64,000 bases of DNA from Vibrio crassostreae (GTDB taxonomy: Bacteria > Pseudomonadota > Gammaproteobacteria > Enterobacterales > Vibrionaceae), in the NCBI RefSeq assembly GCF_024347415.1, contig NZ_AP025479.1, positions 1 through 64,000 on the forward strand, in the 5' to 3' direction. Below, piece by piece: positions 48,140 to 57,435 of this stretch; the stretch's first letter is position 1; each line of letters opens with the position of its first letter. A program made the translations under genes and the position numbers. The notes under the pieces were generated by a model. The model searched no databases, was not told the DNA's origin, and saw only the letters and a list, made by a program, of their open reading frames with translations.

Positions 48140-48982
48140 GTGAATGTTATGAAGACGCCTGGACACGACTCCTCCCCTCCCCCGCTCGATAAATCGAGTT
48201 ACGATGCGGAGTATCGCCGTAAGCGTAAGGCTCGGAAACTGGATTTGATCGAATTGTATCAACGTGTCGTTGAAGAAGAGAACGCACGAAACCCTAAGAC
48301 GCCTTTTGAGATCGGATTTAAGTCTCGCCGGTTGCTCCGAAGCGGTAAGGTAGAAACCCTACCGCCAGAATACGCGCGGATCTTAAAAGGGTGTGAAGAA
48401 TTTATTACCAACCCCAATCGTTTCCCGTCACTCAATGCATGGGGCGGTGAAGCGGTGAATAATGTGCAGTGTCGCACCTTAATTGCGAAAGTATTAGCGT
48501 GCATTCTGCCGAACACAGACCTCATTGGAGGGCGCATCGGTTTGCCCACAGAAGCGGGATTGAAAACCATCAGCTACGATCAACTTCAAGAAGATTATGC
48601 GTTGCGCTTTGGGGAGTTTATTTCGCCGAAGTCCTTTGCGAAAGCGGTGAAGTATCTAAAGCGTGCCAGCTATTTTCACAGTGAGCGGATCAATGTGTGT
48701 GTCGACCAAGACGAAGGGACGATACGCAGCGCACCTGCATACAAACAGTTTACCCCTCGCTTCTTTAATGACTTAAAAGTCGTGCGTTACGCCAACATCA
48801 GCGAATTGATCCTCGCGACACGGAAGCGTCAGACAAAGAAAGGACTGAGCTTTCAGTGGCTGTCTTTTCGTAAGATCGCGTCAGGGATACAAGAGATCTT
48901 CAATGCGTCAACATTAAACACGTACGCTCAATCAACCTCAGCCTTCTTTAGTGAGTATCAACCCGACCTAGCCCCTAATTAA
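48140..48982 (+). CDS. repA: RepA, IncFII-like replication initiator
   Basis: The 280-residue (GTG 48140) or 277-residue (ATG 48149) basic protein resembles RepA initiators of the IncFII/IncL/M group. It has a basic N-terminus ('SYDAEYRRKRKARKLDLIEL') and a conserved middle ('NNVQCRTLIAKVLACILPNT' and 'SPKSFAKAVKYLKRASYF') that fits a winged-helix DNA-binding domain. It would act in cis at an origin downstream. The leader peptide and hairpins upstream agree with this group's translational control. A stem CTCCGC-GAAA-GCGGAG (48997-49012) follows the stop. Confidence 0.7.
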   Translation: MNVMKTPGHDSSPPPLDKSSYDAEYRRKRKARKLDLIELYQRVVEEENARNPKTPFEIGFKSRRLLRSGKVETLPPEYARILKGCEEFITNPNRFPSLNAWGGEAVNNVQCRTLIAKVLACILPNTDLIGGRIGLPTEAGLKTISYDQLQEDYALRFGEFISPKSFAKAVKYLKRASYFHSERINVCVDQDEGTIRSAPAYKQFTPRFFNDLKVVRYANISELILATRKRQTKKGLSFQWLSFRKIASGIQEIFNASTLNTYAQSTSAFFSEYQPDLAPN

Positions 48983-49012
48983 AGGGATATTTTTGTCTCC
49001 GCGAAAGCGGAG

Positions 49013-49886
49013 GGATCAGCACGTCTGAACCTTATCCTACCCTGCTTTATCTCTCATTTTTCTTGTTTTAATCACCGGGTTGTTTAGGGTTAACTTGCAC
49101 GCTTGGCCTTATTCGGAAAGAATTTTTCTATTTACGGTTTTTCATGAGAAAAGCAGTGCAATAAAAGGAGGATAAAAAAAACGGCTAAAATTGTGCTCAA
49201 TAAGGGGCTGCGCTTATGAACACTACGTATGAAGATAAATAGTTAAATGAATAAAAAAATAAATAATTAAGGACAAGCTAAAAAATGACGCGGAAACTTT
49301 CTTTTATCATACAACAGGCACCTTCTTCGATTAAACGCTAAGTCATGTGGCCCCCTTTCATCATCTCCTCAATTAACGTTCACCTTCATCCGGATGGTAT
49401 GGCCTAGTAGGGTAAGGTGAAGTGGTCAAGTAAACTGGAAATCATCAACCAAGAGCTTGGCCATTTCAGAAAAGAGATCACGCCTCACTATCTTCCTCGA
49501 GGAACGTGTTCGTAGGAATAAGGGCGCTCTTAGACCATGCTTCACAATACTAAATCAGGAGGGGTTTTACCCCAGCCGTAGATCTGAGATTCATGTAACG
49601 AGAGCTGTCTTGCGGCTGCGGCGACTTCGGACTTTCTGGATAATACGTTTGGATTCACCTCATGAGTGCTTGTACTCACTTAACTCAGTGTCTAAAACTG
49701 CTGGTGCGGAGCATCCCTCAGTAATCACATAAAACCTAAATTAATGTGTGAAGATAAATCAACCTAGAAGTTACGCAAAAATCAAACTGGCGCAGAATTT
49801 CTCTTGTTATACTGGTTTAACATCATTTGATGTTAGGATAGTGGCATGAAAAAGGAAGAAGGAAGAAGGAGACTCTCAATCATGAT
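49013..49886 (+). other. Region downstream of repA, candidate oriV
   Basis: No credible gene is found. In IncFII-type replicons the origin lies 100-200 bases behind repA after a CIS segment, so 49013-49330, with AT-rich tracts near 49150-49270, is the best place. No perfect DnaA box is seen. The later part has a palindrome TAACATCA-TT-TGATGTTA (49818-49835) behind a TATACT box, possibly an operator of a lost regulator; the frame behind it (ATG 49846) is short and runs into the GGDEF gene. Confidence 0.35.
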
Positions 49887-51584
49887 TCATCCATTAGGTA
49901 ACACTTTAAATGGGATTCTTCTGATTAATTCATCTGCGGTGACTGGTTTTAAGTAGTAGTACCCCTGTATCATGTCACAACCTATTTCTTCAAGGTAACG
50001 CTTTTGCTGTTCAGTTTCTACCCCCTCAGCTACAACAGCTAATCCTAGGTTCTGCGCTAAATCGACCACTGATTTCACTATCACTTTATCATGTATACTA
50101 GTAGCTAAGCTGTCAATGAATGACTTGTCAATTTTCAGAATCTGTGCATTAATCTTTTTCAGATACGATAAAGACGAAAACCCAGTACCAAAATCGTCGA
50201 TGGCGATACAGAATCCGACATGCTCTAACTTTTTCAGCACTTGCATTGTTTTTTCTGGGTTACTTATAAAGATCGACTCTGTCATTTCTAGTTCAAAAAT
50301 GCTAGGAGATAGTCCCTCGTCAGCAATCATCTTGATGAGGTCCTCAAAGAAATCAGGGTGCTCGAATTGTTGAACAGAGATATTTAGAGCCATTCTACCC
50401 GGCAAAAATCGACCTTCTGATTGCCAGTGATGAAGTTGTTTGCAGGCGGCCTTGATAACCCATCTACCGATAGGAAGTATTATTCTATGTTTCTCGGCAA
50501 TAGGAATAAATTCCTCTGGACTAATTGTACCTAGCTCAGGCTCGTCCCAACGAAGCATAGCTTCAACGCCTGCAACTTCATTGGTAGCTGTATGAAATTT
50601 TGGTTGATACACTAGGTGAAACTGATCTTTGTTGTGTATTGCTTTATTTAGCCTGATTGATAACTCTAATTCACGATGGTAACGGGTGCCTATCTGTTCC
50701 GTGTAGGGAACAAAGTCCCGTTCAGTCGACTTTGCTTCGTACATGGCTAAGTCTGCATGTGAGAGCACATCATTTAATGTTATACCATCCAAAGGCCATG
50801 TAGCCGCGCCGATACTGACGCCAAGAAAGGCCTCCTGCCCTAAATTAATCGAAATAGGTTGATTCAATGCCGTTGCCAATTGGGCAGCTAATTGCGCTGT
50901 GCTTTCTTGCGTTGCTCGTTTATGAATCACAACAAACTCATCTCCTCCGACTCGAGCAGCTAAATCACCAGACGGGAGGGCTTGCTCAATTCGTCTAGCT
51001 ACTTCTTTTAACGCCATATCACCAGCAAGGTGCCCTTTACTATCGTTAAGTTCTTTAAATCGGTCTAAGTCTGCAAACAAGATCGCAAAGCTGTTCTCTT
51101 TAGTTGGGTTAAAACCCATAAGCTCATTCGCTTCTTCAATAAAGTAAGCCCGATTAGGCAGTTCCGTTAAGCTATCAAAATGAGTTAATCTCCGCACATT
51201 TTCCTCAGCAGCCATTTGAACAGTAATGTCTTTTTTTTCTGCCAGGTAGCAAATAACTTTTCCTGTATCGCATGTTATCGGAGAGATAACAGCTTCTTCA
51301 ATATACTCAGTACCATCTTTATGTCTATTGAAAAAAATACCCTTCCAAGAACTCCCTGTCTTTAAGGTGCGATGCATGTCACGGTAGTTGTCAACAGGGG
51401 TTTTGTTTGATTTAAATATTCTTGGGTTCTTGCCAAGAACGTCACAGAGTGAATAGCCACTCAATTCTTCAAATTTTTTATTGGCGTAAATAATGTCCTT
51501 ATCAACGTTTGTGATAATAACAGCATTTGAACTTTGGTTTACGATAGAGAAAAAAAATGATAGCTTTTCTTGTTGGATTATCAC
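49887..51584 (-). CDS. PAS-GGDEF-EAL cyclic-di-GMP protein
   Basis: The 565-residue protein has an N-terminal PAS domain (about 8-120, with 'AVIITNVDKDIIYANKKFEE'). It is followed by a GGDEF domain with intact signature 'ARVGGDEFVVI' and an EAL domain. The EAL motif reads GVEAMLRW, with the catalytic Glu kept. Other metal-binding blocks are present: NIS, 'ELEMTES', 'AIDDFGTGFSSL', 'KIDKSFI', 'VVAEGVE'. It could both make and degrade c-di-GMP, sensing redox or a small ligand through PAS. It has no membrane helix. It is alone, with an AT-rich upstream region shared with the next chemoreceptor. Confidence 0.92.
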   Translation of the reverse strand: MIIQQEKLSFFFSIVNQSSNAVIITNVDKDIIYANKKFEELSGYSLCDVLGKNPRIFKSNKTPVDNYRDMHRTLKTGSSWKGIFFNRHKDGTEYIEEAVISPITCDTGKVICYLAEKKDITVQMAAEENVRRLTHFDSLTELPNRAYFIEEANELMGFNPTKENSFAILFADLDRFKELNDSKGHLAGDMALKEVARRIEQALPSGDLAARVGGDEFVVIHKRATQESTAQLAAQLATALNQPISINLGQEAFLGVSIGAATWPLDGITLNDVLSHADLAMYEAKSTERDFVPYTEQIGTRYHRELELSIRLNKAIHNKDQFHLVYQPKFHTATNEVAGVEAMLRWDEPELGTISPEEFIPIAEKHRIILPIGRWVIKAACKQLHHWQSEGRFLPGRMALNISVQQFEHPDFFEDLIKMIADEGLSPSIFELEMTESIFISNPEKTMQVLKKLEHVGFCIAIDDFGTGFSSLSYLKKINAQILKIDKSFIDSLATSIHDKVIVKSVVDLAQNLGLAVVAEGVETEQQKRYLEEIGCDMIQGYYYLKPVTADELIRRIPFKVLPNG

Positions 51585-51917
51585 AGAAACACTATCATTT
51601 GGATTTAGTAGGGACTCGGTGCAACCTTTTCTGAATACGTCATGGTGGTGGCAATTAACTGATATGTTAATGGTTTTATCAATTTTGATAACGTGTCCCT
51701 CTAATATTCATGAGCGAATAACCCTCTTTTTCGCTCTTTGAGATCAATAAAAAATAGTTATATATCTATATACATTAAATCCGGTAACAAGTATGCCTAA
51801 GTCTTCAGAAAGCCTCATCCTCTCCGTACTTGAACTTCATCTTCCACAAACGCTAAACGTTTACCACCTTCTTGTTAATATCTTCTCTTAGGCTGGATTT
51901 TTCTGCTCTGTAAGGGA

Positions 51918-53531
51918 TTATTTCAACTTAAAATACGTCAATAATTGTTTAAGTTCTTCGGCTGCACTTGCCATCTCTTGAGTTTGATATGCCATATGTA
52001 CGCTGGCTTGATTTATCTCTCTGGCTGATAAATGAATTGTACTAACGTTTTCACTCATTTCATTTGAAACGATACCTTGTTGTTCAGCGGAAGCGGCAAT
52101 TTGTGCGACCATATCATTGGCCCCGTTTAGGCTACTGACCATGGAGACTAATGTGTCTTTTGTTTGTTGAGCCGTTTCCACGCACATGTTAATGCTTGAA
52201 TTATTACTTTCCATTACAATAAGTACTTCTGAAGTACTAGCAAGTAACTCGTTAATCGTTGATTGAACTTGACTGGTAGAATCTTGAGTTCGACTTGCAA
52301 GATTACGAACTTCATCGGCAACCACAGCAAACCCACGACCTTGTTCACCTGCTCGCGCAGCTTCGATCGCGGCATTAAGTGCAAGTAAATTAGTTTGTTC
52401 TGACACTTCTTGAATAACTTGCACTACTTGTCCTATGTTATCCACACCGTGTTTTAATGTCGCCATTAGCTGTGTTGTTTCGTCTATAGAGAGAGAGATT
52501 GCCGAGACATCTTCGAGTGTGGTGACCATACTTTGGCTGCTGGTTTGTGCTTGGCGAGAGGCTTCACTGGTTTTTTCAGAGCTATATTCAGCGTTCATTG
52601 CTACATTATTGATGGTTGCTGACATTTCACTCATTGCCGTTGAAATCTGTTCAAGTTGTGAGTTTTGTGAGGCTAAACTTTGAGCTGTTTCCTCACTGGT
52701 AGAAGCTATGCTTTCCGCAAGGAGGCTGGCCTTGTCAGCTGTGCTTTGAGCAGCAATTAATGTACCTCTGATGGTGGTCTGCATCTTACAAAGACCTCGA
52801 TTTAATTCCCCAATCTCATCTGTTCTGTTCTGCTGGAAGCTTGTTGTTAAATTACCACTAGCGATGATATTGACGTTTTCAATGAATTGCTCGATTGGCT
52901 TTACAATGCTATTACCGATCAGGAAGCTGATAGAAAACAAGATCCCTATAATAATTGCTAGTAAGATGCTCTGCTGTATAATATTTGTGTAAACATCTTC
53001 TTGGATGTCAGAAATTAATAACCCAGATCCTATAATCCAATCCCATTCTGGAATGTAAGACACATACGAAATCTTGTCTTTTTCTTTTCCTTGTGGGTCA
53101 CTCCATGTATAGTTTAAAAATCCTGATGAGTTTTTTTTAGCAATACGAGACATTTCCTGCCAATGATAATTACCTTTACTATCTCTAATATTGGTCATGT
53201 CTTGACCTATAGAATTTGGCCTCCGCGGGTGAATAATTAGTTTGTTATTTGTGTTGGTCACCCAGAAATAGTTATTATCATCATATCGGAGAGCTGAGAG
53301 CGCTTTTTTTGCGGCTGCTTGAGCGTCTTTTTTTTCTAGAGACTTATTGGTTCTGAAATATTGGACTAAGGAGACTGCTGTCTCAACTTGCGTTTGAATT
53401 TTATCATGTCTTTCTTCGAGTATTTCCTCTCGTTGCAAGTAGAGATTAAATACTCCAGAAACTAACATAAGTATGGTAGCAATACCGATTGTCATCTGAA
53501 TTTTTGTTTTTATATATACATTATCTAACAT
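51918..53531 (-). CDS. Methyl-accepting chemotaxis protein, sCache_2 type
   Basis: The 537-residue chemoreceptor has a membrane helix near the N-terminus ('[19 protein letters not shown]'), a periplasmic sCache_2 domain ('[20 protein letters not shown]', 'WIIGSGLLI'), a second helix ('[19 protein letters not shown]'), HAMP and a signalling domain with the hairpin tip '[18 protein letters not shown]'. It would report small organic ligands to CheA/CheW of the host. No C-terminal CheR-binding pentapeptide is present. Confidence 0.93.
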   Translation of the reverse strand: MLDNVYIKTKIQMTIGIATILMLVSGVFNLYLQREEILEERHDKIQTQVETAVSLVQYFRTNKSLEKKDAQAAAKKALSALRYDDNNYFWVTNTNNKLIIHPRRPNSIGQDMTNIRDSKGNYHWQEMSRIAKKNSSGFLNYTWSDPQGKEKDKISYVSYIPEWDWIIGSGLLISDIQEDVYTNIIQQSILLAIIIGILFSISFLIGNSIVKPIEQFIENVNIIASGNLTTSFQQNRTDEIGELNRGLCKMQTTIRGTLIAAQSTADKASLLAESIASTSEETAQSLASQNSQLEQISTAMSEMSATINNVAMNAEYSSEKTSEASRQAQTSSQSMVTTLEDVSAISLSIDETTQLMATLKHGVDNIGQVVQVIQEVSEQTNLLALNAAIEAARAGEQGRGFAVVADEVRNLASRTQDSTSQVQSTINELLASTSEVLIVMESNNSSINMCVETAQQTKDTLVSMVSSLNGANDMVAQIAASAEQQGIVSNEMSENVSTIHLSAREINQASVHMAYQTQEMASAAEELKQLLTYFKLK

Positions 53532-53969
53532 GATTTTAAACTTTAATTGATTGGGTTAACAATAATGAATTAACCATAAAATAAATTTTTATTATTGTTA
53601 ATAACGTCAAATAATTACGATTAATCAGGCTTTTTGCTTTGTTTCCTAATTCGAAAATAGATAGACAATCCTCTAATGCGGCTAATTATTAGGTGACAGC
53701 TATCGTTTCAGACATACCTAACAAGGACTGTTGAAAAACCTGAATAATGTACAAAGGTTATTTCTGATCTTCTTCAAGAGCCCTACTCTATCCAGCCCTG
53801 AACTTAAATTGAAACACTTCGCCCCTAACATCATTTTTTGGTGTTTTCTCTGGTATCTAAAAGACACTAAAAGCAATGACAACATGACGATTAATTACGA
53901 CAAAAACTCAAGACCAAACGACTACTCTTTATTTACCTCAGGATAACCACCTTTACCACCGAAGAATAA
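53532..53969. other. Intergenic stretch without a supported gene
   Basis: This 438-base gap is AT rich. A 71-codon plus-strand frame from 53731 ('MKNLNNVQRLFLIFF...') has no ribosome site and no recognisable similarity. No repeat or terminator stands out. Confidence 0.5.
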
Positions 53970-54245
53970 CTATTGAGAGAGTTTTTCTAAGACAGGGGTA
54001 ATCGACTGATGAAGTTCACTGGCTTCATATGCACCAGATAAGAGTCTACTTGGGTAAGCAATTGAATTACTAAGAACTTCACCAATATTATTAATATGAA
54101 TATGAGTATCTGCCACACAAGCGCTCAAGCAAATTTTGATAAATTGCTTTGAAGTATCAAGTTCAAGCAGACGCGCACATCGCAGTGCTTCTTTAGTTCT
54201 TTCGTAAAGCATTTCTTCAGATAACACGATTAACGCCCTCTCCAT
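53970..54245 (-). CDS. Hypothetical 91-aa protein, second of a gene pair
   Basis: This soluble helical protein (MERALIVLSEEMLYERTKEA...) has 'ALRCARLLELDTSKQFIKIC' and an acidic end. Its start overlaps the previous gene by 29 bases, so the two are co-translated. I do not recognise the family. The pair lies between a chemoreceptor and the aldehyde dehydrogenase and could be a small regulatory or toxin-antitoxin-like pair, but no motif shows that. Confidence 0.5.
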   Translation of the reverse strand: MERALIVLSEEMLYERTKEALRCARLLELDTSKQFIKICLSACVADTHIHINNIGEVLSNSIAYPSRLLSGAYEASELHQSITPVLEKLSQ

Positions 54246-54576
54246 TCAATAACATAACAATGTGAAACTCTTCGCTCTTCCTCATTGCGGCAAGGAAAAG
54301 GCTCTCTCTCATTTCTTTTTGGACTGTATTATTGCTAAGTACATATTTCGTCAACACGCTAATAGCGAGTTTTTCGCTCATTTCTTCTTGACTAACAATT
54401 GCTGACAAGACGCTTTTCGATAAGTTTGACGAAATGTCAAAATTCAATTCTTTTGCCGTTACAAGCATCGCTTTTATCACTTTGTTTTTTTGAGCTCTGA
54501 TTGTACATATTTTCAGTTCATGTTTATCAAATGCATACCCAATGTCATCTAACAGTTGGCTCAGTTCTTGATACAC
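54217..54576 (-). CDS. Hypothetical 119-aa protein, first of a gene pair
   Basis: This all-helical soluble protein (MYQELSQLLDDIGYAFDKHE...) has 'SNLSKSVLSAIVSQEEMSEK' and a C-terminal 'AAMRKSEEFHIVMLLNGEGV'. The start is preceded by GAGGAAGA. It overlaps the following gene by 29 bases. No family is recognised. Confidence 0.5.
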   Translation of the reverse strand: MYQELSQLLDDIGYAFDKHELKICTIRAQKNKVIKAMLVTAKELNFDISSNLSKSVLSAIVSQEEMSEKLAISVLTKYVLSNNTVQKEMRESLFLAAMRKSEEFHIVMLLNGEGVNRVI

Positions 54577-54758
54577 TTTGTCTTCCTCTAATTCATTGTT
54601 CTTGTTCGTCTTATGTTAACGTTATCTGTTTAAAATAAAATAGTGAAACCGATTGCATCAATAAATAAACAAAATAAATATCATGTAGTTATAAAAAAAA
54701 CATCATTATTATGTCCAAAAAAGAGGGGGAATATGTCCTATTTGGTTACTAGGCAATG

Positions 54759-54801
54759 GATGTATACCAATTTATCTATATTAAATAAATTGGTATACAT
54801 C
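54759..54801. promoter_or_regulatory. 17-bp perfect inverted repeat upstream of aldehyde dehydrogenase
   Basis: GATGTATACCAATTTAT (54759-54775) and its inverse complement (54785-54801) are separated by 9 bases. The arms contain GTATACC, a common core of GntR- or TetR-type operators. It lies about 190 bases before the dehydrogenase start, with no T-run, so an operator is more likely than a terminator. Nothing else is seen in 54577-54990. Confidence 0.55.
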
Positions 54802-54990
54802 GACTGGTTACCATTAGAAAAACGACATAGACCCCTTTCATTTAGGACTTTAATTACGACCACTTATCCATAAACCATTGAGTTTGTGTGGTTAAATTTG
54901 AAAGTAACTAAATCTATGAGCGAGATTGCTTATTTTATTTTTCTAGGCGAGTAGATCATAATACACAGAATCTTAAAAAGGGAACTGAAA

Positions 54991-56496
54991 ATGTTATATG
55001 CACAACCTGGAACTGAAAACTCAATTGTTGATTTCAAGCCACAATATCAAAATTTTATTGGAGGAGTATGGGTTGCACCGAAAAATGGAAAGTATTTTAC
55101 CAATACCTCTCCAATCAACCACTCAGTAATTTGCGAAATTCCAGCTTCAACTCAAGAAGATATCGATTTAGCCGTCAATTTTGCACACAGCGCAAAAAGC
55201 AATTGGGCTTCAACATCAGTTACTGAGCGTTCGAACATACTACTAAAAATCGCAGATCGCATTGAACAGAATCTTGAGATGCTTGCTATTGCTGAAACAT
55301 GGGATAACGGGAAGCCTATCCGCGAGACGCTCGCCGCGGATCTACCTCTGGTAGTCGACCATTTTCGATATTTTGCTGGATGCATTAGAGCCCAAGAAGG
55401 CTCTACTGCAGAACTTGATTCACAAACCATGACCTACCACTTCCCTGAACCTGTTGGGGTTGTCGGACAAATTATTCCATGGAACTTTCCACTATTGATG
55501 GCGGCTTGGAAACTAGCACCAGCACTGGCTGCCGGTTGTTGCGTCATCTTGAAGCCAGCAGAGCAAACTCCTGCATCGATCTTAATCTTAATGGAGCTCA
55601 TCGAAGACCTCGTACCTGCTGGTGTAATTAATATTGTTAATGGCTATGGCTCAGAAGCGGGTCAAGCGCTGGCAACACATACAAAAATCGAAAAAATCGC
55701 CTTTACTGGTTCGACAGAAGTTGGACAACATATCCTTAAGTGCGCTGCTGATAACTTAATCCCATCAACAGTCGAGCTAGGTGGGAAGTCTCCAAACATC
55801 TTTATGGCTGATATATTTGATCACGAAGATAGTTATCTTGATAAGTGTATCGAAGGCGTATTACTGGCTTTCTTCAATCAAGGTGAAGTCTGCACATGTC
55901 CTTCGCGAGTTCTGATTCAAGAATCTATTTACGATCGCTTTATTTCACGTTTACAAACTCGTATGAAAACGATCAAACAAGGAAACCCGCTTGATACCGA
56001 TACACAAGTCGGCTCACAGGTTTCAAGAGAACAGTTTGACAAAATCCGTCAATACATAGTCCTTGGTCATGAAGAAGGCGCTGAATTACTTATTGGCGGT
56101 AAGAGTTATGAAGACAATGGCTACTTTGTCGAGCCAACTCTTTTCAAAGGAACTAATGAGATGCGTATTTTCCAAGAAGAGATCTTTGGTCCAGTAGTTG
56201 CTGTTACTACATTTAAAGACTCTGAAGAAGCCTTGACTATCGCAAACAATACTGAGTATGGATTAGGTGCTGGGTTATGGACACGTGACAACAATCTGAT
56301 TTCACATATGACGAAAAATATCCAAGCTGGACGAATTTGGGTTAATTGCTACCACGCGTATCCAGCTCACGCTGCATTTGGTGGCTACAAAAAATCCGGC
56401 ATTGGTCGAGAAACACACAAAATGATGCTAGATCATTACCAAAATACTAAAAATATCATTGTGAGCCATAGTATTGAGACATTAGGCTTCTTCTAA
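54991..56496 (+). CDS. NAD(P)-dependent aldehyde dehydrogenase
   Basis: The 501-residue enzyme oxidises aldehydes to acids. The nucleophile is one of the two Cys in 'FNQGEVCTCPSR' (residues 301/303; the family position fits 301 or 303), and the general base is Glu262 in VELGGKSPN. The cofactor-binding 'IIPWNFPLLMAAWKLAPALA' and 'GSTEVG' are present. It is closest in type to bacterial acetaldehyde dehydrogenases (ExaC/AldB/AldA group). A related aldA occurs on the Vibrio pathogenicity island, but identity cannot be judged here. AAAGGGAA precedes the ATG; an inverted repeat lies upstream and a terminator at 56513. Confidence 0.93.
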   Translation: MLYAQPGTENSIVDFKPQYQNFIGGVWVAPKNGKYFTNTSPINHSVICEIPASTQEDIDLAVNFAHSAKSNWASTSVTERSNILLKIADRIEQNLEMLAIAETWDNGKPIRETLAADLPLVVDHFRYFAGCIRAQEGSTAELDSQTMTYHFPEPVGVVGQIIPWNFPLLMAAWKLAPALAAGCCVILKPAEQTPASILILMELIEDLVPAGVINIVNGYGSEAGQALATHTKIEKIAFTGSTEVGQHILKCAADNLIPSTVELGGKSPNIFMADIFDHEDSYLDKCIEGVLLAFFNQGEVCTCPSRVLIQESIYDRFISRLQTRMKTIKQGNPLDTDTQVGSQVSREQFDKIRQYIVLGHEEGAELLIGGKSYEDNGYFVEPTLFKGTNEMRIFQEEIFGPVVAVTTFKDSEEALTIANNTEYGLGAGLWTRDNNLISHMTKNIQAGRIWVNCYHAYPAHAAFGGYKKSGIGRETHKMMLDHYQNTKNIIVSHSIETLGFF

Positions 56497-56512
56497 TTAT
56501 TCAACGGCTTCT

Positions 56513-56535
56513 CTGCCCGATGGTTTATCGGGCAG
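56513..56535 (+). terminator. Terminator of the aldehyde dehydrogenase gene
   Basis: The stem CTGCCCGAT (56513-56521) with ATCGGGCAG (56527-56535) is followed by ATTTATAT. It lies 16 bases after the stop. The gap up to 56755 is AT rich and without features. Confidence 0.8.
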
Positions 56536-56754
56536 ATTTATATCATAATACTAATTTTCAAACTAAGTGAGATGAAATTAGCTATTAATTCATATTTAAT
56601 TTCAAATATTTATGAAATATATAAAAGAAGAAGAATATTGAAAATATAAATCTAACATAAAAATAATTGGCTGATAAGTTGATAATTTTGGTATTTCCAA
56701 AATGAAAGCTTTCAGTAAATAAGGAAAGATGACAGAAAAAATCAGAATTTACAA

Positions 56755-56962
56755 AAAATTTACTAGCACTCAATGCTGCAATAGCTCGCTTAATCTTAAT
56801 AACAGCGTGGCACGCTCTCGTATCATAAGCACCATCGCCAGACTCTACGCGCGCCATCCGTCCCTTGTTTTTTGACTTTCCATTCACCTTCGCCATAAAC
56901 CTTAGGCCAGTTTCATCAATGACTAGGTACTGTAGTGCTACTCTCGGCGAACAGCAGCCAAG
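56755..56962 (-). pseudogene. IS5-family transposase relic with internal deletion
   Basis: The minus strand contains 'LVIDETGLR', frameshifted pieces of a GEGEWKVKK-type block, and then directly 'ESGDGAYDTRACHAVIKIKR'. In intact IS5-family transposases these blocks are separated by about 60 residues that include a catalytic Asp. Both ends of the gene are missing. It is dead. Confidence 0.75.
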
Positions 56963-56963
56963 A

Positions 56964-57400
56964 CAGTCGATTTTATAGTGGAAGAGATGCCATTTCCTAT
57001 CCAGCGTATTCAAACGGAGAGAGGGCGTGAATTTTTCGCTGATAAAGTTCAAAAGCAACTCATGACTTATGGCATTAAGTTTAGCCCAAATAAGCCTGGC
57101 TCACCTCATTTGAATAGCAAAGTCGAACGCTCACAGAAAACAGATAAAACCGAGTTCTATCCGACCATAGATGTCTCTGTGGGGCCGGAAAACTGGACCT
57201 GCTACTAGCACTACTACAACTGGGAACGGCCCCACAGCTCGTTAAAGGGACTAGCCCCGATAGACAGGGTTACTGAGATGTCTGACCAAACTACTTTGTT
57301 TGAAGAGGTATCTCAGCACTCCCAGACCAAGAAAGAACGGTTTCAAGAGCAGAATTACAAGCTCGAGCTTCAGCTAAGAAAATTGAAACCATCTCTGTGA
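56964..57400 (+). pseudogene. IS481/IS3-like integrase-core transposase relic
   Basis: The plus strand reads 'VEEMPFPIQRIQTERGREFF' and 'PHLNSKVERSQKTDKTEFY', the rve-core DDE region up to the glutamate, then a TAG at 57206. It continues in the same frame with 'HYYNWERPHSSLKGLAPIDR' to a TGA near 57400. The N-terminal half is absent; it is cut by the IS5 relic at about 56963. One nonsense codon and truncation make it non-functional. Confidence 0.75.
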
Positions 57401-57435
57401 AGCACACAATTTAATGCAGTCTCTCAATAACACCG

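Noticed and set aside
49457..49732. Plus-strand 91-codon frame downstream of repA
   Set aside because: Very Arg-rich, non-protein-like translation without a ribosome site or recognisable motif.
56585..57058. 157-codon minus-strand frame as a real gene
   Set aside because: It joins IS5 transposase pieces in mixed frames with unrelated AT-rich DNA; it is a relic, not a gene.
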